Source: an uncultured Eubacteriales bacterium (GTDB lineage Bacteria; Bacillota; Clostridia; Oscillospirales; CAG-382). Taken from it: DNA of 16,550 nucleotides. The position numbers and the translations under genes are program-made. This document shows, piece after piece, positions 1 through 6,264 of this stretch. How positions within the stretch are numbered: the stretch's first letter is position 1; every line of letters starts with the position of its first letter. Below the pieces are notes generated by a model. That model ran no database searches, was not told where the DNA came from, and was given only the letters and a program-made list of their open reading frames with translations. The stretch lies in the NCBI GenBank assembly GCA_900554405.1, contig USHI01000013.1, forward strand, positions 1 to 16,550, written 5' to 3'.

Positions 1-12
1 TGGCGCAAAAGG

Positions 13-41
13 TTGACACCGCGCCCGCACTTTGGTAAAAT
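13..41 (+). promoter_or_regulatory. Sigma-70/SigA-type promoter for the Pth2 gene
   Basis: A perfect -35 TTGACA (13-18) is followed after exactly 17 bases by TAAAAT (36-41). The start codon of the downstream gene lies at 65, so the leader is about 17-20 bases and carries the GAGGT ribosome binding site at 54-58. This is read directly from sequence; activity is inferred. Confidence 0.8.
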
Positions 42-64
42 AAACGGGTATGTGAGGTGTAAAA

Positions 65-484
65 ATGTATTCTTCGAAAATGATGATTGTCGTGCGCAAG
101 GATCTGAATATGCGCAAGGGCAAGCTTGCGGCGCAGGCGGGGCACGCCTGTGTGGAGGCGATACTTGCCGCACTGGATAAGGAAAACCGCCTGGGCGATA
201 TACGGATGTACGGAACGCATCCGACATTAAAGCCTTCCCGCAAAAGGACGGCGCTCACCGAGTGGTTCGAAAACGGCGTGGCAAAGATCTGCGTTTATGT
301 CAATTCCGAACAGGAGCTTTTGGAGATCGACCGCCGCGCAAAGCAGAAGGGGCTTATTTCCGCGCTGATCACCGATGCGGGCATGACCGAATTTCACGGT
401 GTGCCGACACACACCTGCCTTGCCATAGAACCGGCGTTCCCGCAGGATATCGACCCGATAACCGGCGAACTGCCGCTCTTTTGA
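65..484 (+). CDS. Peptidyl-tRNA hydrolase, Pth2 (archaeal/eukaryotic-type) family
   Basis: This 139-residue protein looks like a Pth2-family peptidyl-tRNA hydrolase, which releases the nascent peptide from tRNA dropped off stalled ribosomes in the cytoplasm. The N-terminal signature KGKLAAQAGHA (residues 18-28), with the conserved Lys20, Gln24 and His27 positions, is followed by a central TEWFENG segment (65-71). The C-terminal motif DAGMTEFHGVPTHTCLAI (104-121) is the family's conserved catalytic/substrate loop. Length is typical for a single Pth2 domain (about 115-140 aa). The ATG at 65 follows GAGGT at 54-58 and its own promoter. Most bacteria rely on the unrelated Pth1; Pth2 homologues occur sporadically in bacteria, sometimes in phages, so a cellular drop-off role is known for the family but inferred here. 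It may also act on another aminoacyl or peptidyl-tRNA substrate. The next gene appears to have its own promoter. Confidence 0.88.
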   Translation: MYSSKMMIVVRKDLNMRKGKLAAQAGHACVEAILAALDKENRLGDIRMYGTHPTLKPSRKRTALTEWFENGVAKICVYVNSEQELLEIDRRAKQKGLISALITDAGMTEFHGVPTHTCLAIEPAFPQDIDPITGELPLF

Positions 485-505
485 CGGTTATTTCACAAAA
501 AGCGC

Positions 506-534
506 TTGCAACAGAGTGCAAAAGGCATTATTCT
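506..534 (+). promoter_or_regulatory. Candidate promoter with TTGCAA -35 box
   Basis: TTGCAA (506-511), a 17-base spacer, then TATTCT (529-534). It lies directly before the ribosome binding site and TTG start of the membrane-protein gene at 556, so the leader would be only about 14-16 bases. The spacer contains TGCAAAA, resembling the TGCCGAA in the two other TTGCAA promoters of this window. Confidence 0.5.
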
Positions 535-555
535 CTTTTCCGGAGGTGCGGATTT

Positions 556-1236
556 TTGGAAAAAAAGGAAAAGCAGACCTTCCGCGAATGGGCGGAAAAC
601 ATATGGTATTATTATAAATGGCTCGTGCTGTTTATCGGGCTGATGATCGTTTTTGCGGTGATATGTATCGTGCAGCTCGCGCAGAAGGACGAACCGGATG
701 TCGATGTGATGTTTGTCGGCCCCGGATATTATCTCGATCAGGCATCCAAGGATAATCTCGGAGATTCCTTCGAGCTTATATCGGAGGATTACAACGGCGA
801 CGGGAAATTCACACTCAACCTGCTCGATATCACCCTGCCGCAGCTCGAAACATCCGAGGGCAAGATCAATGTGGATCAATACAACACGGGTCTGAAGCGC
901 TTCGAAGCGGAAATACGCACGTCCGATGCCGCAATATATATACTTGACCGCGAATATTTCGATAAGTGCATGGAGCTTTCGCTGCTCACGCCGATATCTG
1001 ATGTGATCGACGACGCATATCTCCCGGAAAACATTATCGAAGGCTGCGGAATAACGCTCTCGGAGCTGGATATTTATTCGCTCCCCGGGTTCGATCGCTT
1101 CCCGGAGGATGCTATACTCTGCCTGCGCCGCTCGCCCGAAAAGGATGATATCGACTACGGAAAAAGCGCTTCCGCGTGGGACGGGAACCGCCGCAGCTTT
1201 GTTGCCGCGGTAAAATACAAAAAAGGCAGCAAATAA
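556..1236 (+). CDS. Uncharacterised single-pass membrane protein with large extracytoplasmic domain
   Basis: I do not recognise a named function. The chosen start is TTG at 556, preceded by GGAGG at 542-546 with a 9-base gap. An open frame continues upstream, but it overlaps the Pth2 gene in another frame and has no ribosome binding site. The 226-residue product begins with a charged, Lys-rich segment (1-10), then an aromatic cluster ENIWYYYKW (14-22), then one hydrophobic helix (about 22-41). The rest (42-226) is polar and acidic, so by the positive-inside rule it should face outward. The domain opens with PDVDVMFVGPGYYL (47-60) and contains an Asp-rich NGDG stretch that could bind a cation. 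From memory, short proteins with a WYYYKW-plus-helix start recur as hypothetical proteins in gut Firmicutes. It precedes the LRR surface protein by 69 bases, each with its own promoter. A sensor or envelope-stress role is conceivable but unsupported. Confidence 0.78.
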   Translation: MEKKEKQTFREWAENIWYYYKWLVLFIGLMIVFAVICIVQLAQKDEPDVDVMFVGPGYYLDQASKDNLGDSFELISEDYNGDGKFTLNLLDITLPQLETSEGKINVDQYNTGLKRFEAEIRTSDAAIYILDREYFDKCMELSLLTPISDVIDDAYLPENIIEGCGITLSELDIYSLPGFDRFPEDAILCLRRSPEKDDIDYGKSASAWDGNRRSFVAAVKYKKGSK

Positions 1237-1239
1237 CTC

Positions 1240-1268
1240 TTGCAAAATATGCCGAAACATGATAAAAT
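1240..1268 (+). promoter_or_regulatory. Promoter for the LRR protein gene
   Basis: TTGCAA (1240-1245), exactly 17 bases, then TAAAAT (1263-1268). A 6-bp inverted repeat, GATAAT at 1271-1276 and ATTATC at 1283-1288, overlaps the expected transcription start. The ribosome binding site GGAGG lies at 1289-1293, 12 bases before the ATG at 1306. Confidence 0.68.
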
Positions 1269-1305
1269 AAGATAATCGTAAAATTATCGGAGGATTATTT
1301 CCAAC

Positions 1306-3507
1306 ATGAGCAACATAGTCAGGAAAAAGAATACGAGGACGATCATCATCTGTGTCGTTCTCAGCGTTTTGCTTCTTGCGGGTTCGGTTTATGTCGTTGT
1401 GGATCATCTTGTCCATAAAGGCCGCCCCTGCGATACGTTTACCGATGAAGGCAAAGGCTTTCTCGAAGCATATGCCGCGGCAATCGATAAATCCGTGCGC
1501 GAGCTCACTCAGGAAGATATCGACAAGATACAGTTCCTTTCTTTCAGTGTCCCTGTGGAAAATCAGCAGGGTCAGAGCTCCGTTTCGGTAACATACCGTG
1601 TCATTATCGGCTATGAAGATGCCGCCAACGCCGTTGCAAAGGGCGAAACGCCTTCCGCCGAATCTATCAAAACCATCAGCGGTTCCGGCGTGTTCCTTAC
1701 AAACGCAAGCGATATCAACAAGTTCAAAAACCTCCGCGTGCTGCGTTTCTTCGACGAAAACACCATTTACGAAATGAATACCGCCTGCTACACCAGCCAG
1801 TACATGGCATATTACTATAAGCTCAGCGGCAAGAGCTACACCGGCATTTCATTCGACAACCTTATTTCGGTTGCCGCTCTTTCCGGGCTCAAAAATCTCG
1901 GTCAGCTTTCGGAGCTCACTTCTCTTGAAGAGCTTTCGCTCCAATACACCGGGCTTAAAACGCTTAAAGGTATCGAAAACTTCAAATCGCTCAAAACGCT
2001 CGATATCAGCCATACCAACATTTCCGATATTTCCGCGCTCGCCGGCTGCACCGGGCTCGAAACGCTCAATATAACCGATCTTGTCTGCAAGCAGGATGCA
2101 ACCGCAGATGAATCCTCTGCTGCGGAAAGCACCGATGAAAGCGGCGATACAAGCGGCGACGAAAGCAAGGAAAAACCCAAAACCGGTATAACCGAGCTCG
2201 ATGCGATCAAAGGGCTTGTAAACCTTAAAAAGCTTGTCATTTCCGGCAACGCCGTCACCGATATCGGCGATCTTTCCGGGCTCACCTCGCTTGAATACTT
2301 CTCTGCAACGGATAACTATATCAGCGATATCTCCGTTATCAAAAACATGAAATCGCTCAAAGAGTTTTCCGTCGCGTTGAACAAGGTCACCGACCTCAGT
2401 GCCGTCAACGGCTGCGAAAAGCTCGAAAAGCTTTATGCTTACGAAAACGAAATAACCACACTCGGCGATTTTTCCAAGCTTAAAGAGCTTGATACCGTTG
2501 CCGTATACAGCAACAAGCTCACCGATATAAGCACCTTGGAAAACTGCACGAAGCTTACCTCCATTGCCGCCTACAAGAACGAAATAACCACGCTCGGCAA
2601 CCTGAGCAATCTTACCGAGCTCGGCACTATCGACATATACGAAAACAAGCTTGAATCGCTCGAAGCGATTGTCGGCTGCACGAAGCTCACTGCTGTCAAT
2701 GCCTACAAGAACGAAATAAAGACACTCGGCGATTTTTCCAAGCTTAAAGAGCTCGTAACGCTCAATATTTACGAAAATCACATTTCCGATCTTTCGACTC
2801 TCAACGGGCTCGAAAAGCTCGAAACCATCAATGCGCACAGCAACGATCTTACCGGCGAGCTTGATCTTACCGGCTGCAAGGCTCTTACCACCCTTTCGAT
2901 ATACCATGCAAAGGTCGAACACGACCACAAGGATGACGAAAAGAAAGAGGATCATGTAGAGGACAAGTACACCGGCAACCTCGAAAAGCTGGTCATCAAG
3001 GGGCTTGAAAAGCTTACGAGTGTCGATGCTCACGGTCAGAAGCTCACGGCGATCCCCGATCTCACCGATTGCAAGGCGCTTGCAACCGTCAACCTTTCCG
3101 AAAACAAGATTACGGATATTTCCGCAATGAAGGATAATACTGTTGTCACCACGCTCAACCTTTCCGAAAACGAGATCACCGATATCGCGGTACTCAGCGA
3201 GCTTAAAAACCTCAAAACGCTCAATGTCGCCGACAACAAGATAGAATCGCTCGATTCCTTCGGCGAAAAGCTTTCTTCCTCCTCTACCTTGAAGCTCACC
3301 CTTTCCGGCAACCCGATCACCGCCGAAAAGGTCGATGAATTCAAGAAGAAGTTCACCGGCGTTGCCGTTACCTTCGAGGAAAAGAAGAAGGACGACGAAA
3401 AAAAGGACGACAAAACTTCGGACGATACCGCCGATGACACCACCGACGAAACAAGCGGCGATGCGGCGGACGAAAGCAGCGAAGAAAGCAAAGCGGACAA
3501 CAAGTAA
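1306..3507 (+). CDS. Membrane-anchored leucine-rich-repeat protein (internalin/SDS22-like LRRs)
   Basis: A 733-residue surface protein. Residues 1-11 are basic and 12-32 form a hydrophobic segment that serves as a signal anchor. A non-repeat domain of about 33-190 follows. From about 195 to 675 there are many 22-residue LRRs with the pattern L..L..L.+..N.I.DIS.L, the SDS22/internalin class that builds an extended, curved protein-binding surface. Two repeats are interrupted by charged inserts: an Asp/Glu/Ser-rich one at about 265-293 and an Asp/His/Lys-rich one at about 536-557. Within 370-500 the repeats pair into 44-residue modules, and an 88-residue unit recurs almost unchanged. The tail (about 692-733) is Lys/Asp/Glu/Ser-rich low complexity. 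There is no LPXTG sorting signal, so anchoring must be by the N-terminal helix. Ligand binding or adhesion is inferred from the fold; no ligand can be named. Confidence 0.9.
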   Translation: MSNIVRKKNTRTIIICVVLSVLLLAGSVYVVVDHLVHKGRPCDTFTDEGKGFLEAYAAAIDKSVRELTQEDIDKIQFLSFSVPVENQQGQSSVSVTYRVIIGYEDAANAVAKGETPSAESIKTISGSGVFLTNASDINKFKNLRVLRFFDENTIYEMNTACYTSQYMAYYYKLSGKSYTGISFDNLISVAALSGLKNLGQLSELTSLEELSLQYTGLKTLKGIENFKSLKTLDISHTNISDISALAGCTGLETLNITDLVCKQDATADESSAAESTDESGDTSGDESKEKPKTGITELDAIKGLVNLKKLVISGNAVTDIGDLSGLTSLEYFSATDNYISDISVIKNMKSLKEFSVALNKVTDLSAVNGCEKLEKLYAYENEITTLGDFSKLKELDTVAVYSNKLTDISTLENCTKLTSIAAYKNEITTLGNLSNLTELGTIDIYENKLESLEAIVGCTKLTAVNAYKNEIKTLGDFSKLKELVTLNIYENHISDLSTLNGLEKLETINAHSNDLTGELDLTGCKALTTLSIYHAKVEHDHKDDEKKEDHVEDKYTGNLEKLVIKGLEKLTSVDAHGQKLTAIPDLTDCKALATVNLSENKITDISAMKDNTVVTTLNLSENEITDIAVLSELKNLKTLNVADNKIESLDSFGEKLSSSSTLKLTLSGNPITAEKVDEFKKKFTGVAVTFEEKKKDDEKKDDKTSDDTADDTTDETSGDAADESSEESKADNK
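2458..2753 (+). repeat. Intragenic direct repeat from recent LRR module duplication
   Basis: A 32-base segment at 2458-2489 (starting ACACTCGGCGATTTTTCC) is repeated identically at 2722-2753. The offset is 264 bases, exactly 88 residues or four LRRs. The surrounding repeats are similar but not identical, so this part of the LRR array may have expanded by unequal recombination or been homogenised by gene conversion. Confidence 0.8.
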
Positions 3508-3527
3508 ACCGCGCCGTTTCGCAGGCA

Positions 3528-3533
3528 TATAAT
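3528..3533 (+). promoter_or_regulatory. Possible -10 element for the acetyltransferase gene
   Basis: A perfect TATAAT lies in the 95-base gap before the GNAT gene, but there is no good -35 box 16-18 bases upstream (TAAACC at 3505-3510 is the best). If it is used, transcription would start at about 3540, so the RNA would begin with the hairpin at 3542-3579. Confidence 0.35.
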
Positions 3534-3541
3534 TGATAAAG

Positions 3542-3579
3542 AGCGCCGGAGGCACACGGGAATGTGCGTATCCGGCGCT
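3542..3579. other. Stable hairpin between LRR gene and acetyltransferase gene (terminator or 5' leader stem-loop)
   Basis: AGCGCCGGA (3542-3550) pairs perfectly with TCCGGCGCT (3571-3579). An inner 5-bp stem, GCACA (3552-3556) with TGTGC (3563-3567), closes a small loop. No convincing T run follows on either strand, so a simple intrinsic terminator is doubtful. ATTGATAA flanks the hairpin as a direct repeat (3532-3539 and 3581-3588). The AAGGAGG ribosome binding site of the next gene begins immediately after it. Confidence 0.6.
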
Positions 3580-3602
3580 TATTGATAAGGAGGAACAAAA
3601 CA

Positions 3603-4076
3603 ATGCCCGATATGTTGGTAAAGCTTTACGAGCTTCCCGAAAGCAGGGAGGTATATTCCGCGCTTGCGGAGAAGGGGATAAAGATCATTCGCCCCATGAC
3701 ACCAAATAAGACAAAGGTTGTCGAATGGGTGCGGGAGCATTTCCACGACGGTTGGGCGGACGAAATATCCGCCGCGTTCACGAGGCACCCTGTGGGATGC
3801 TTTATTGCCTATGACGAGCAGAACAAGAAAATACTCGGATTCGGCGGCTACGATTGCACATATAAGAATTATTTCGGCCCGACCGGTGTGGACGAGCAGG
3901 AACGCGGCAGGGGTATCGGCAAAGCCATATTGCTCCGCTGTATGGAGGCAATGCGCGATGAGGGCTATGCCTATGCCATTATAGGCAGCGCCGGACCGGT
4001 GCATTATTATGAAAAGTGTCTGGGGGCGACGGTTATCGAAGGCTCTGTCCCCGGAATATACAAGGATCTTATCTGA
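3603..4076 (+). CDS. GNAT-family N-acetyltransferase
   Basis: A 157-residue cytoplasmic acetyltransferase that would transfer an acetyl group from acetyl-CoA to an amine; the substrate cannot be read from sequence. The acetyl-CoA pyrophosphate-binding motif A is clear: VDEQERGRGIGKAIL (97-110) contains the R-x-x-G-x-G signature at 101-106. Strand 4 (VGCFIAYDEQNKKILGFGGY, 64-83) precedes it. The C-terminal YYEKCLGA (135-142) matches the motif-B Y-E-K-x-G region, with the usual general-acid tyrosine. ATG 3603 is chosen because AGGAGG lies at the proper distance before it; an upstream in-frame extension would run through the hairpin. About 30 residues precede the canonical fold start. It is followed after 14 bases by the aspartate-semialdehyde dehydrogenase gene, so the two are probably co-transcribed, though nothing in the motifs links their chemistry. 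Confidence 0.88.
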   Translation: MPDMLVKLYELPESREVYSALAEKGIKIIRPMTPNKTKVVEWVREHFHDGWADEISAAFTRHPVGCFIAYDEQNKKILGFGGYDCTYKNYFGPTGVDEQERGRGIGKAILLRCMEAMRDEGYAYAIIGSAGPVHYYEKCLGATVIEGSVPGIYKDLI

Positions 4077-4090
4077 AAGAAGTGTTTTTG

Positions 4091-5167
4091 ATGGAAAAGT
4101 TAAGAGCCGGCATTGTCGGCGCAACGGGGATGGTCGGTCAGAGATTTATCACCCTTATCGAGGATCACCCGTATTTCGAGCTTGCGGCGGTTATCGCAAG
4201 CCCTTCCTCCGCGGGCAAGCCTTACGGCGAAGCCGTGAAGGGCAGATGGAAGATGAAAACGCCGCTTTCCGCGCGCGTTGCCGCAATGGAGGTTATTGAT
4301 TCCAACGATATCGACACGATCAGGGGCAAGGTGGATTTTGTTTTTTGCGCAGTGAATATGCCCAAGGCCGATGTGAAGGCGCTTGAAGAGGCATATGCAA
4401 AGGCGGAAATTCCCGTTGTTTCCAACAATTCGGCAAATCGCGGCATGGACGATGTCCCCATGCTTATCCCGGAGATAAATTATGCGCACACCGCCGTTAT
4501 TGCGGCGCAGAAGGCACGCCTCGGAACCAAAAAGGGCTTTATCGCCGTCAAACCGAACTGCTCCATACAGAGCTATGTTCCGGCGCTCGAGCCGCTGCGC
4601 GGGTTCGGAATAAAGGCCGTTTCGGTCACGACATTCCAGGCGATATCCGGCGCGGGAAAAACCTTCGAAACATTCCCCGAAATTATCGACAATGTTATTC
4701 CTTATATCGGCGGCGAGGAGGAAAAGAGCGAACAGGAACCGCTCAAGATCTGGGGCAGCGTGAAGGACGGCCGTATCGTCAATGCGGCGGCGCCTGTCAT
4801 TTCCGCGCAGTGTATCCGTGTTCCCGTTTCGGACGGTCACCTTGCGACGGTCTCTGTCAGCTTTGAAAGAAAGCCGACCCGGGATGAAATACTTTCCGCA
4901 TGGGATAACTATGTGGGCGAAGCTCAGCGGCTTTCGCTTCCGCACGCTCCGGAAAAGTTTATCACTTATTTCGAAGCGCCCGACCGCCCTCAGACGAAGC
5001 TCGACCGCGAGCTTTACGGCGGCATGGGTATTTCCGTGGGCAGGCTGCGCGAGGACAGCATTTTCGATTATAAATTTGTCTGCCTTTCCCACAACACATT
5101 GCGCGGCGCGGCAGGCGGAGCGGTGCTTTGCGCCGAACTGCTTTACAAGCAGGGATATCTGTATTGA
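4091..5167 (+). CDS. asd: Aspartate-semialdehyde dehydrogenase, archaeal/fungal-type
   Basis: A 358-residue enzyme that reduces aspartyl-4-phosphate to aspartate-4-semialdehyde with NADPH, the branch point to lysine/diaminopimelate, threonine and methionine. The Rossmann motif GIVGATGMVGQRF is at residues 7-19. The nucleophile is Cys157 in VKPNCSIQ (153-160). QCIRVPVSDGH (240-250) supplies the substrate-binding Arg243 and catalytic His250. SNNSANRGMDDVPMLIPEIN (111-130) and the C-terminal NTLRGAAGGAVLCAEL also match the family. GQRF after the glycine motif and the KPNCS context point to the subgroup first described in archaea and fungi, rather than the E. coli type. ATG 4091 is chosen because it puts the glycine motif at the usual distance; the ribosome binding site is weak (AGAAG). 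It lies 14 bases after the GNAT gene and ends at a strong terminator. Confidence 0.95.
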   Translation: MEKLRAGIVGATGMVGQRFITLIEDHPYFELAAVIASPSSAGKPYGEAVKGRWKMKTPLSARVAAMEVIDSNDIDTIRGKVDFVFCAVNMPKADVKALEEAYAKAEIPVVSNNSANRGMDDVPMLIPEINYAHTAVIAAQKARLGTKKGFIAVKPNCSIQSYVPALEPLRGFGIKAVSVTTFQAISGAGKTFETFPEIIDNVIPYIGGEEEKSEQEPLKIWGSVKDGRIVNAAAPVISAQCIRVPVSDGHLATVSVSFERKPTRDEILSAWDNYVGEAQRLSLPHAPEKFITYFEAPDRPQTKLDRELYGGMGISVGRLREDSIFDYKFVCLSHNTLRGAAGGAVLCAELLYKQGYLY

Positions 5168-5181
5168 TAAAACAAGCGGCA

Positions 5182-5210
5182 AAAAACCGGCGGAAAAACC
5201 GCCGGTTTTT
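5182..5210. terminator. Bidirectional intrinsic terminator between asd and the S-component gene
   Basis: CCGGCGG (5187-5193) pairs with CCGCCGG (5199-5205) around an AAAAA loop. The flanking A run (5182-5186) and T run (5206-5210) extend the stem. On either strand the hairpin is followed by a U-rich tract, so it can end both converging transcripts. Confidence 0.92.
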
Positions 5211-5218
5211 GTTTTTGC

Positions 5219-5743
5219 TTATGGATTTTTCTGCCCGAGTGCGGCGCGCAGCGCCCTGATTATCGGCAAGGCAAGCAAAGCCATAAAGAAATTGCTTACA
5301 CCGTGTATGGCATCAAACGGGAGCCCGGCTATTATCCAGGCGATCATTCCCTTGAAGCTCAGTCCGAACATCAAAGCCTGCATCGGCGCATAAAGCGTTC
5401 CGAACAGGAACCCGTGCAGCGCACATACTACCATGTACACCGGTACAGCCTTCCTCGGCGGCATATCCTTCGGCAGCAGCATGACCGCCGCCCAAAGCAA
5501 TGTCCACAGGTAGGTATAGGGTATCCACCAGAGGCTGAATCCGGCATATATGCCCTGAATAAGGACATAAATGTATATCGGATACAGTGCCTTTGCGCGG
5601 AAAACAACCGTATACGCCGTGACAAGCACCGCCAGCATATGAACATTCGGGAGAAATTCAAGCGCAAGCTTTGTTGCGAACATCAAAGCGCCCAAAAGGG
5701 GGAATATGCAGATCTCCCTTATCGAAAGCTTAGCCCTTTTCAA
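5219..5743 (-). CDS. ECF transporter S component (substrate-binding membrane subunit)
   Basis: A 174-residue, very hydrophobic protein with about five to six membrane helices (roughly 12-30, 33-48, 50-68, 72-92, 100-118, 135-162). Length and the N-terminal pattern (a short basic start, then an Ala/Leu-rich first helix) fit the S component of an energy-coupling-factor transporter, the membrane subunit that captures a vitamin or metal. The segment AGFSLWWIPYTYLW (residues 67-80) is typical of a subgroup found next to DUF4430 lipoproteins. No EcfA, EcfA' or EcfT gene is in view, so a shared energising module encoded elsewhere is expected. The start is TTG at 5743 with a poor ribosome binding site; it overlaps the end of the lipoprotein gene by 14 bases, suggesting translational coupling. 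The substrate is not determinable; a corrinoid is the leading guess because of the neighbour. Confidence 0.8.
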   Translation of the reverse strand: MKRAKLSIREICIFPLLGALMFATKLALEFLPNVHMLAVLVTAYTVVFRAKALYPIYIYVLIQGIYAGFSLWWIPYTYLWTLLWAAVMLLPKDMPPRKAVPVYMVVCALHGFLFGTLYAPMQALMFGLSFKGMIAWIIAGLPFDAIHGVSNFFMALLALPIIRALRAALGQKNP

Positions 5744-6242
5744 CCTTGAAGGTGTAGGTCTTGCCCGCCTCTATATCGGTGGAATCAACACCCGTGCTGG
5801 CGTATTCATCACCGATGTAGAATGCCCAGTAGGCTTTGTCGGTGTCGTAATCGACGGTGACGCCGTTTACGGTCTTGACATAAAGCCCGTACTGGCTTTC
5901 GTCCCCGGCGATAAGCCCGGCATCGAGCAGAGCTTTGCCGACAGTCTTTTCATCGGTGTGGATGGTAAAGAGCGTTTCCTTGCCCTCGGCATCGACAACC
6001 TTGAAGAAAAACTCGGTTTCGCCCTCTCCGATAATGCTTTCATCGGTTTTCGAGGATTCATCCGCAGGCAACGAGCTTTCCGCCGTGCTGCTTTCTGCCT
6101 CGGCAACGCTGCTCTCCGCAACGGAGGAGCCGGCTGCCGGGCTTTCGGTTTTGCTCTGTTCATTGCCGTTGCATCCGCAGAAAACTGCGATAACGGCGAC
6201 AAAACAAAGCAAGAGTGCTGTGATTCTTGCTGTGGTTTTCAT
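5730..6242 (-). CDS. DUF4430 (transcobalamin C-terminal-like) domain lipoprotein
   Basis: A 170-residue secreted lipoprotein. A signal peptide (1-23) ends in FCGC, so Cys24 is the likely lipidated residue. A Ser/Glu/Ala-rich linker (about 25-72) follows, then one DUF4430 domain (about 73-170). The domain shows the family's markers: TVGKALLDAGLI (100-111), YGLYVKTVNGV (118-128), YWAFYIGDEYASTGVDSTDI (138-157) and GKTYTFKVEK (160-169). DUF4430 is related to the C-terminal domain of transcobalamin and intrinsic factor. Start 6242 is chosen because GGAG sits just before it and the signal peptide begins there; an in-frame extension upstream runs into the aminotransferase gene. It overlaps the S-component gene by 14 bases. 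I infer that it captures ligand, or recruits a carrier, outside the membrane for that S component. Confidence 0.87.
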   Translation of the reverse strand: MKTTARITALLLCFVAVIAVFCGCNGNEQSKTESPAAGSSVAESSVAEAESSTAESSLPADESSKTDESIIGEGETEFFFKVVDAEGKETLFTIHTDEKTVGKALLDAGLIAGDESQYGLYVKTVNGVTVDYDTDKAYWAFYIGDEYASTGVDSTDIEAGKTYTFKVEKG

Positions 6243-6264
6243 TTTTTTCTCCTTTGTTTTTTGT

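Noticed and set aside
262..555. Upstream extension of the membrane-protein frame to 262
   Set aside because: It overlaps the Pth2 gene in another frame, lacks a ribosome binding site, and puts about 98 Arg/Cys/His-rich residues before the membrane anchor. GGAGG before TTG 556 decides the start.
493..1416. 307-residue frame antisense to the membrane protein
   Set aside because: Shadow frame with no family resemblance, no ribosome binding site, spanning two promoters of the opposite strand.
1306..3507. LRR gene as a sortase-anchored internalin
   Set aside because: The C-terminus is a charged low-complexity tail with no LPXTG, no hydrophobic helix and no basic end, so only the N-terminal helix can anchor it.
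1849..3603. 584-residue open frame antisense to the LRR gene
   Set aside because: It mirrors the LRR repeat pattern, has no ribosome binding site or promoter, and reads as low-complexity repeats of the complementary strand. The sense frame has clear signal anchor and LRRs.
4100..5182. 360-residue frame antisense to asd
   Set aside because: Complement of a well conserved enzyme; Arg/Cys/His-rich with no domain and it would start inside the terminator region.
6243..6264. Possible cobalamin riboswitch before the DUF4430 gene
   Set aside because: Only 22 bases separate it from the aminotransferase gene, far too short for such an element.
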